Origin: Paraphysomonas bandaiensis
Taxonomy: Eukaryota > Chrysophyceae
Assembly: GCA_965644295.1 (NCBI GenBank)
Contig: CBFFRP010000174.1
Span: forward strand, 1-59,548
Direction of reading: 5' to 3'
DNA length: 59,548 nt
The translations under genes and the position numbers were made by a program. Under the pieces are notes generated by a model, which saw nothing but the letters and a program-made list of their open reading frames with translations, did no database searches and had not been told where the DNA came from. Below are positions 52,282 through 59,548 of this stretch, piece after piece (positions within the stretch are counted from its first letter, which is position 1; every line of letters starts with the position of its first letter).

Positions 52282-54817
52282 CTACCCACTACGTTGCCGT
52301 TTCGTTCTCTTCGTTGATTTCTTTTCTTCTTCAGCACCTGCTGATTCCAACTGTTGGCGCTTTGTTTTAAGATTTTCAACTTGCTGCTTCTTTTGATCCA
52401 AACCATGATGCATTCTATCATATAAGCGCCTAGTCTTTTTGTTCATCATGATTTTCGACAATTGTGATTCGTCAGCCTGAGAGATATGGATAGTCAGCCA
52501 CAGTGATAAATATTGTATAAATAGAATTGAAATACATGAACAAGTACTGCTATATATATCAGGGTCATAACTACTACTTGAAACGTCGCCACAACTCAGT
52601 TGCTACGAGGCGAGATATAAACCACTATTAACATCTAGCACCTTGTACCAGAGCACCACTGGTTGACACAACAATATACCGCACAAATTACTTAAATGTC
52701 TTACCAGATCTGCATCACCAGCCTTATTGGTCTTCGATTTGTCAGACGGGTCATACACAACAGCGCGAGGACCTTTCTTCTGTAACGGATTCTTCATATC
52801 TTCATTGTCGCTACCCTCTGATTGTTCACTTAAATCACCTTCATCGCCACTACTTTCATTGTCATCTTCATCAGACACGTCTTCATCCTCACTAGATTCA
52901 TCAGAATCTGATTGTTGTTGCTTAGAAGCAGAAAATGACACACCACTTCTCTCCGCCTCAACTCCTGCTTCGTAGTCACTATCTTCGTCATCTTCCTCGC
53001 CTTGTTCAGTGGATATCGTAACACCTTGTTCAGAACTACGCATCTCAACAGAGCTCTTGAGTTTCTTGATTTCTTCGCGATATGCTGGTAGATAGCCCTC
53101 TTTCTCATCATCTACGAAGGGAGAGAGGTGAGGCGGGAGGGTGACTCCCGGGCGATAGCGACTGACTGGAAGCAAAATTCGGGCGTTGATGGAGTCAAAT
53201 ACCCACTGGGGTTGTATATATTCCCTGGTCGAATTCATCTCTATCCCTTGTACAGGGCGATCAACAATCTGATGTGTTATGCTTGCATCCTTGCAACTGA
53301 AAGGTGAGCCCTCCCCATCCCACCCTAGTGTGCCCCCGAAGCTGACAATACAGAGCTGAAGCCATTCCAGTGGTACTTCTCTGCACACAAAAAATCTCAA
53401 ACCCTTGAAAAGAGACGAACACTCATCAACAGCATTGTTACTGGCTTCTGACTCCTCGTGAAATGTGTGGCGGTCGGATTCATCGATGCCGTCACCACCA
53501 TTTTCTTCAGACATATCGCCGTGCAAATGAGAGAAGGCATCTGTGAGAGGTGCTGCCATGTCCACATCAGAATCATCTTCGTCATCAACCTGTGAACTAT
53601 CTGTCATCGCCGCTAGTTTTAATTCTAGCGTTTGTAATTTCTTTTTATCGTGTTTTGATTGCACAGTTACATCGGCACGACCGCCGTCACCAACTAATTG
53701 CTCAGTGTTGGTCGTAACTTCATTCTTCGGATTAGAAGAGCGCACTGCTAACAAAAATCCACCCGCATCAATGGCAGCACGGTCTTCAACAGGAGGATAT
53801 GACAGCTCTATAGTTGAGTAAAGTTTGAATAATACAAACTTCAAGAACACCTCATAGAAATCCAAGAACGTTAGCATGACTCGTACATCAACATCACTAG
53901 GGATCTTTTGAGCAAATGCATGAGGCTCGAGCCATGTGATAGGTTCCCCCATGACATCACATTGAAAGTACACTCCTTTAACTGATACAAAAACTTTTCG
54001 CAATGTTTTTGCTCGGGCTACATAGTACTGCCAGTGTCTTACGAGAGTCTGGCAAGTCGAAGTTCTCTCTGCCGTCACACGGCCAACAGAAGGTAGTGCT
54101 GCAAACAGATGAACCTGTAATAATCAAATCATTATTCGATAATACTCCCAAAAAATAACTAACCATGCAAAGAGCATCATCCATATCGCGGAGAGCATCA
54201 ATAAACCTTGGATATCTTTCTTTGACCAAGTGGTCGAGAATGAACTGTGGCTTCATCGCATTCTTGCGGCTGTAATATATGTCAACAAACACAGTGAAGT
54301 GCAAACGCAACCATACCGAGCTTCTTCTGGTTGGTTTCTACCGGCTGCATTGCGAATTTTTTTCATAAATGTTTTAAATTCGCGAAATTTTTGCAAGAGC
54401 GGCTCGTGAGCTAAATAGGACAAATCCTTGATATCATAGTAGACTTTGTCCGATCCCTTAGGAGCCTTTGTGGGCACACGTGGGAAAATTCCCTTCAGTA
54501 TACACAAGCGTCTACAGAAATAGAATAACCCAAACTCAGTTGTCAATAGCATCAATTTGTCACCTGAAATCCTTCAAACTAATTTGCAGTTTCTTGAGAG
54601 CAGTGGACCGCGTAACGAACTCTGTGCTGGGCCCCATTTGATCCTGTGTGTAACGAAAGCATTAACTTCACCGTGTAACGAAGATGTGATGTACCTTCTT
54701 GACTTTTTTGCCCATACGAGACAAACGTCTCTTCGAACTGAACTTTGAGGTAACATTCGCCTTAATGGATTTCTTTTTTGGCTTTCCGGCCGTTCGACCC
54801 TTAATTTTTGATCCCAT
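52282..54817 (-). CDS. PES1: Pescadillo (PES1/NOP7) ribosome biogenesis protein
   Basis: Six exons (54817-54695, 54643-54564, 54511-54317, 54269-54164, 54114-52705, 52476-52282) join in frame to 702 residues. The conserved pescadillo N-terminus is complete: [86 protein letters not shown] and the LEPHAF region. A BRCT domain follows ([41 protein letters not shown]). Then come a long acidic tail of Ser, Glu and Asp and a basic coiled-coil end ([20 protein letters not shown]). It works in the nucleolus in the PeBoW complex (with BOP1/Erb1 and WDR12/Ytm1) for 27S pre-rRNA processing and 60S assembly. The start is supported by the basic [16 protein letters not shown]. Confidence 0.95.
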
Positions 54818-56312
54818 AACTCACACAACTCTTGAGCAAACAACTATGAATTCTACTGCTCGATGGCTGTAAGAATTAAAGCAGCCAAGAACTAAGAAAG
54901 CTTCACTGATAAACTGCGAGTGATAAACTGCGTGTGAGAAGAGTTGGAATCAATTCCGCCCATACATTTTACCAGCCACTCATATAAGTGGACAATTGAT
55001 GATTATACTCAGCAGCAGCACATCAGTAAGACTTTTAGCCGAAATGGTTGATAAAAAACGAAAAATACAGACACGCTTACGAAAAATTGTTGTTTTTACA
55101 ATCATTGCGATTCTTGAAATCCCCAACTTTTATTTTCATTGTTTTTGTGATGCCGTAAAATTGAATTTCGAGTTTATTTGCAATATCTTTTCACAAAATC
55201 AGGGTTTTATGATTAATCATGAGAGGCAATCAGCATTAAGGATGCATAGACGACCTACAAACCTGGTAAATCGGGGCCCCCACAAACCAAAAAACAGTCC
55301 CATATGACCGTCAAAAAACCACCTTAACAAACACTAATTCCTTCAATAGCTACACACCCAATCAACTAACACACACAACGCCATGTCCCTCGTATGCACG
55401 AGTGTTCATATCATAAGGACACCTCTCCGCTCATCCATACTACTGCTGCTTTCAACCAGCAATATGAGGTGAACAACTGTGTCGGCAGTGTTCCTAGTGT
55501 CCATCCGCTGTGCTCCGTAAAGCCTTCACTTACACTTTACACTGGTAAGAATGGAGATAATTAGAGACATTGACTCTATGTGATTTGGTGTGTGTTTTCA
55601 TATGAAGGCTCGGGAATGTTAATACTCTGTCTATAATGTATATATTATATATATGGCCTCATAATAGCGGACTGATTCCTTATGCCATAGAGTGACTCTG
55701 GATAGAGAATCTACATCGAAGATTATTTACTCTCCTCCAATACAGCTTGAGTAATCTCTCTGGCTTGTTAAAAGTAACCTATTGGCGTATGTTTGTTTCG
55801 TTGCGTGCTCTTCGTGGAGTAGAGATATCACTCCACTATCGCCCTATAGGAATTGCCATTTGATCTCCCTGGCTTTTCCGGAACGCAACACCTCTCACGT
55901 TTGCTTGATGACTACGTACCATGTACAGTAGGTTCACGATGCAACTTGTATATATGTTCGTCCTGCCTTGTATAATATAGGTTCTTGATTGATTATGTAG
56001 CTTTTCCATGTGCCTCATGTATAATATCTAATTAAGTTAGTTTCATCCTGCCGTTGTTTGTATTTAGAAATCAAATATCTACGAATTGAAGAAGAAACAC
56101 ACCATATTCTACCATATTATTATTCCATTATTTGCTTCATGCTGCAACACGTGTATTACATTACATACCACTGAGAGTATTAACGTCCAATATAATGAAA
56201 AAGCAAATGATCATTAAGTTAAATAATAATTAGTCAATATCACAGGAAAGTAATCAACAAAACCGTAATGAACGTAAAATATAAAAAGATATTCCGAATG
56301 TTAAATCATAAG
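54818..56312. other. AT-rich intergenic DNA upstream of pescadillo
   Basis: About 1.5 kb. A plus-strand frame at 54996-55307 is AT-driven and has no domain. No RNA gene or known repeat is seen. Confidence 0.5.
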
Positions 56313-57891
56313 CTACCTCGTAATTGTTAGATTTGATAGTACATGATGCGCATCATTCACTTGTTTCATGCGAACTTCTTCCTTTTCTGTTCTCAAAGAT
56401 GTCTTAGCAGCTTGCTTTGCTTTCCTTTCAGCTACCTTTTCTGCCACGGATAATAAGGCCAACCGTTGCTTCTCTTTCTCTTTAGCAATGATATTGGCCG
56501 CCTTCTTGCGTCTTCTTTCTTCTTGTACTCTTACGGCTTTAGCACAGCGGTCCTCTTCTCTCATGAGCGTGAGCTCTGCTGCACGCCGTTTTCTTTCAGC
56601 AGGATCTCTTGAAGCCATTTCCTCCCGATACCTTGCAACAACGCTCTCGTGACTCACTATTTCAGACCAATGACGGATATGGGTCAGGTCGTCTCTGTTG
56701 ATACTCGTAAGTCCCGGTGATATACCCTGAGCAATCATCTCAGGGTAAGTAACAGTTCCACGAAGTTTTACAAATTCGGACAACGTCGGAACAGCACGTT
56801 TCATTAATTCCATTTGCTCTTCTGAGATGTCCGTGTAACACTGATACATCATTTTCTCAAAATCTACAGTGACACCGTTTTCATCAGGTGGGAAATCCTG
56901 ACCACAGCAAGCAAAGCCGGCAGCAACTACATTTCGAGTCATGACATTATCAAACGCATGACATAACACTAACAAGCCCTGCACATAGTTGTCTCGAAGG
57001 CCACATCCAAAAAGAACGGACGGATATGTAGACATGAATCGATCAAATGATGCTCGTATACCACTTTCCAGTTGCTTGTTTAATACCACCACGCCTTTGG
57101 AAAGGAATGATCGAATAAATCTAGTAACTCCACGAAATGTGTACTGACGATCACAAGCACTATGAATATCTGTTAGACCAGCACCCACCCGGCCATAGTC
57201 GGTCAGAACAGCATCGAACCATCCACGCACTTCATCCTCATAGGCATTCGATATAATAATATCTTCTCCATCCGTACTAAAAAAATTTCTCATTGGGGAT
57301 CCGTCAGCATTAACCGGTTTATGTAAGGCATTCGACTCCTTGATTGTCGGTATGACAACTCGGCTAAAATAGTCCTTCCACATTGCCTTGGTTCCACACC
57401 TTGTCCTACTGAAGTATATATATATCCCTTTGCATCAATGTGGTTGGATAAAGCTATAATCCTAATACCTCTTCGACGTGCCACTCTTCATCACTCATGC
57501 ATTTTAAAGCTAATATTACGACAAAGGGTGCTGTCTCGCCGGAAGCATTGATCATGTGCATGACTTTAATATAGCAAACGGGAGCCTATCAGAAGTGCTA
57601 CTTTTGGACTTGCCCTTTTGAGTTGCTTTCACTCGGACAGAGTCATCAGATATATATTCATACTCCTCTGTATGCATCAATCTAATTGTCTTTTTGTGAT
57701 ATTTACCACATGTCGCAGCGTAATCAAAGACAAAGGTCGATGCATCAGCATTCCACTTACAACAGGCCTGCAATGTAGCTGACAGAGTATAACAAATTAA
57801 ATATCACATATGACATCAGAGGACATTTACAGGCTTTTACGCTGGCATCCTTGCATGCCTGTTTTGTTCCAACATCTAGCTTAATCGACAT
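56313..57891 (-). pseudogene. Decayed DDE-transposase-like gene
   Basis: A 356-residue frame at 56313-57383 contains KDYFSRVVIPTIKESNALH, then FFSTDGEDIIISNAYEDEV and LTDIHSACDRQYTFRG, in the order seen in DDE-superfamily endonucleases (Asp in TDGED and in ACD). It ends in a basic coiled coil (Arg, Lys, Glu, Ala). Upstream, the same protein continues in other frames: MHMINASGETAPFVVILALK (57480-57560) and KATQKGKSKSSTSDRLPFA before it. A possible start lies at 57891 with a short first exon (57891-57841) joined to 57773. Between these blocks the frame shifts once at about 57565 and again around 57385-57475. One shift could be an intron of about 85 nt; the other would need a 16-nt intron, so a frameshift is likelier. 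I call it a relic of a transposase or a domesticated copy; the exact family is uncertain. Confidence 0.5.
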
Positions 57892-58212
57892 TTTCAAAAT
57901 TTCACCAGGTTTAGAGCGCTTCTCCAGGTTTGTTCATCACATCAACTTTTGATGAACCCATTGGCCACCTCGTGAGATACTAACTTTCCATCGTCTTCAG
58001 GATGTATAATTCCTCGCTTCCTCTTATCAACGCGATCCTGCTCACTAATTAAATGTCGCAAGTTATTGTAGCTGCACTCATCCAAATTACTTCTCATCAC
58101 TGTCAATTCTTCTTTAATTGCTTTCAATTGACTGGGTTTGTATAACAACACCCGGTTTGATAACCAGGGTGTTGGCTCGTAAACAATAAAACTACAACAA
58201 CACCTACACTGT
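57892..58212 (-). other. Flank of the transposase-like gene with a coding-like segment
   Basis: A frame ending at 57942 (LKAIKEELTVMRSNLDE, then KRGIIHPEDDGKLVSHEVA) looks protein-like. It is cut at its upstream side by the inverted retrotransposon LTR at 58213. It may be the N-terminal part of the transposase-like gene or a separate broken exon. Confidence 0.3.
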
Positions 58213-59533
58213 ATAAACAACTCAGGTCTTGCAACCTAAGATCACTGAAAAGATATGTGAAATGGTTGTTTGTCGAAACAACAAAACAGAAAACTATAAT
58301 AATAACTCTTTAAGAAACCAACAGCCAGAAATACAAGCTCCCCTGTATCCTGCAATCTAAAGCTCCCAATAGACAGATCAGTCAACCAACTATGTTAATT
58401 TCATAGAGAATTATTATTAAAACTAAAGTTACAAGCCAAACGAAAGACAGACCCCTAGTCACAAGACTCCTCCTCATACACAGGACATTGAATGCAACCA
58501 CAACCGTACAATATGCTCACACATGCACTACACCACATACGATTCATATCCTACATCGATTATAGTCAAAACGCCTTAAAATACGCCTCAATAGGTCTTT
58601 CCTCCAAAACCGCCGGTTTTCGAGTCCAAAAACCCAAAAAACCCCAATTTTAGATTGAGTCGCAAAAACCCAAGATCCCCAAGTCTGGAGTCTTGTATTT
58701 TCGAGACTTATATAAAACACCAATTTGAACTACAAAAAACTCAAAAATGGCAGTATTCGAATCACCAAAAAAATTGCGATCTCATTTCATGGCAATATAA
58801 TCTCATTCCAACCGTTAAATGCATAATACATATCAACTGTGCACAATATTCACAGAGAATGTTACACATTCATACTTGTACCAAATTATCCCCCATGCCA
58901 TCCTTACGCATCAGACCTAAGGGCTCTTATCAATTTGTGCACCGACCTGAGAAATTCTATGTTGAGTATCAGTGAGAAAATATTCGCATATCGGAGTCCA
59001 GAACGATGAGCAAGCACATAGAGCTGTTCAAAACCATCCAAAGACTTCTCATAATGATGAATGAACTACGAATATCGCACATGCGGTACCAATCAATGCT
59101 TCCTAACTCAAAACGCTATGACACCGACTACCGTATGGATATAGGCGTAAACAAACAGGTAGCAATCGCGTAGACCAATGAAAACGTGTGTTCGAGGGTA
59201 TAATCCTAGTAGTGAGGGTAAATCCTATTAGCCTCTGCTGTCTTGCTCTCCTAATAATAATCTGTCTTTTGTTGTCAATCTCATACAAAACCAGCTACAT
59301 ATACCCTACATATTATATTATGTTATCATATCGTTATTGCAATAATATAGTTATCAATATTATTATGATGATGTTGTCATAAAACGTGTAAAAGGGTGTT
59401 ATAAAAGCCCACGGCTTTACATTACCCTTTCTCCCCCCCCGGATGCCGTAGCTACTCCTGAATAATTTTGGGATAAGCCGCAGCGAGCGACGCATCAACC
59501 AAAATCATGCGAGCAAGGTCAAAATCCTTCTGG
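58213..59533 (-). mobile_element. 3' part of an older inverted copy of the same LTR retrotransposon
   Basis: From 58213 to 59421 lies the reverse complement of the LTR (about 1209 bp) with many substitutions and indels, including a duplication of about 20 bp near 59190-59225 (two ggtataatcctag/ggtaaatcctat blocks). Next come the reverse polypurine tract (ctcccccccc, 59431-59440) and the pol C-terminus. The stop is the complement of 59452-59454 and pol runs on to 59533. Divergence from the intact copy marks it as much older. Confidence 0.9.
59452..59533 (-). pseudogene. C-terminal end of retrotransposon Pol, broken
   Basis: The complement encodes the last 27 codons of Pol (ending AAYPKIIQE) with only slight change from the intact copy. 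Its upstream part is replaced at 59534 by another LTR start. Confidence 0.85.
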
Positions 59534-59548
59534 TGTAAAGCCGTGGGC
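59534..59548 (+). repeat. Start of another LTR of the same family at the window edge
   Basis: The last 15 bases, tgtaaagccgtgggc, are exactly the first 15 bases of the LTR in plus orientation. They follow directly after pol sequence of opposite orientation. Confidence 0.7.

Noticed and set aside
54996-55307. A 103-codon plus-strand frame upstream of pescadillo
   Set aside because: It is an AT-driven composition with no domain, and I found no support for a gene there.
1-59548. tRNA, rRNA or other structural RNA genes
   Set aside because: I scanned by eye for the tRNA B-box and rRNA words and found none that I could support. A covariance-model search would be decisive.

Overview
The window is nuclear DNA of a microbial eukaryote. 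Most of its genes are split by short GT-AG introns (mostly about 35-75 bases), and when I splice them by hand the reading frames close exactly to a stop codon. The EF-1alpha protein (MPKEK start, GHVDAGKS P-loop) and the algal/giant-virus style F-box plus ankyrin-like repeat protein suggest a protist, possibly a stramenopile or relative. That assignment is a weak inference from remembered family features. Host genes use TAG, TAA and TGA as stops, so the code looks standard.

Left part (1-17.6 kb): a possible exon cut by the left edge and copies of a dispersed non-coding repeat ('family A'). Then comes a 13-exon minus-strand gene that joins a multi-pass membrane region, two PX domains, DUF547 and DEP. 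Across a microsatellite lies a divergent PDZ-like/TBC RabGAP gene. It is followed by an SSN6/CYC8-like TPR co-repressor gene, a La RNA-binding protein and a heat-shock-factor type transcription factor.

Middle (17.6-42 kb): a gene desert with a hairpin element and a second dispersed repeat ('family B'), then an F-box/ankyrin-like gene whose 3' repeats are cut off by in-frame stops inside a recently duplicated 174-bp unit. Next are an INPP4-type phosphoinositide 4-phosphatase, intronless EF-1alpha with a perfect 20-bp promoter palindrome, and a secreted two-domain protein. Then come a double GT-A glycosyltransferase with C-terminal membrane segments, a ubiquitin-like/METTL21-like methyltransferase and a divergently transcribed GT4-type glycosyltransferase.

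Right part (42-59.5 kb): a complete, young Ty3/gypsy-type LTR retrotransposon (1191-bp LTRs, 5-bp target duplication). Its gag and pol lie in the same frame, separated by a single UGA. Then come a large inverted-repeat copy of family A, the pescadillo ribosome-biogenesis gene and a decayed DDE-transposase-like gene. The window ends in the 3' part of an older, inverted copy of the same retrotransposon, itself apparently entered by another LTR exactly at the right edge.

The PX/PX/DUF547/DEP protein, the PDZ-like/TBC RabGAP and the INPP4 phosphatase all belong to phosphoinositide or membrane-traffic signalling. Their proximity is not evidence of an operon-like unit. The rest is a mix of housekeeping genes and repeat-rich accessory DNA.
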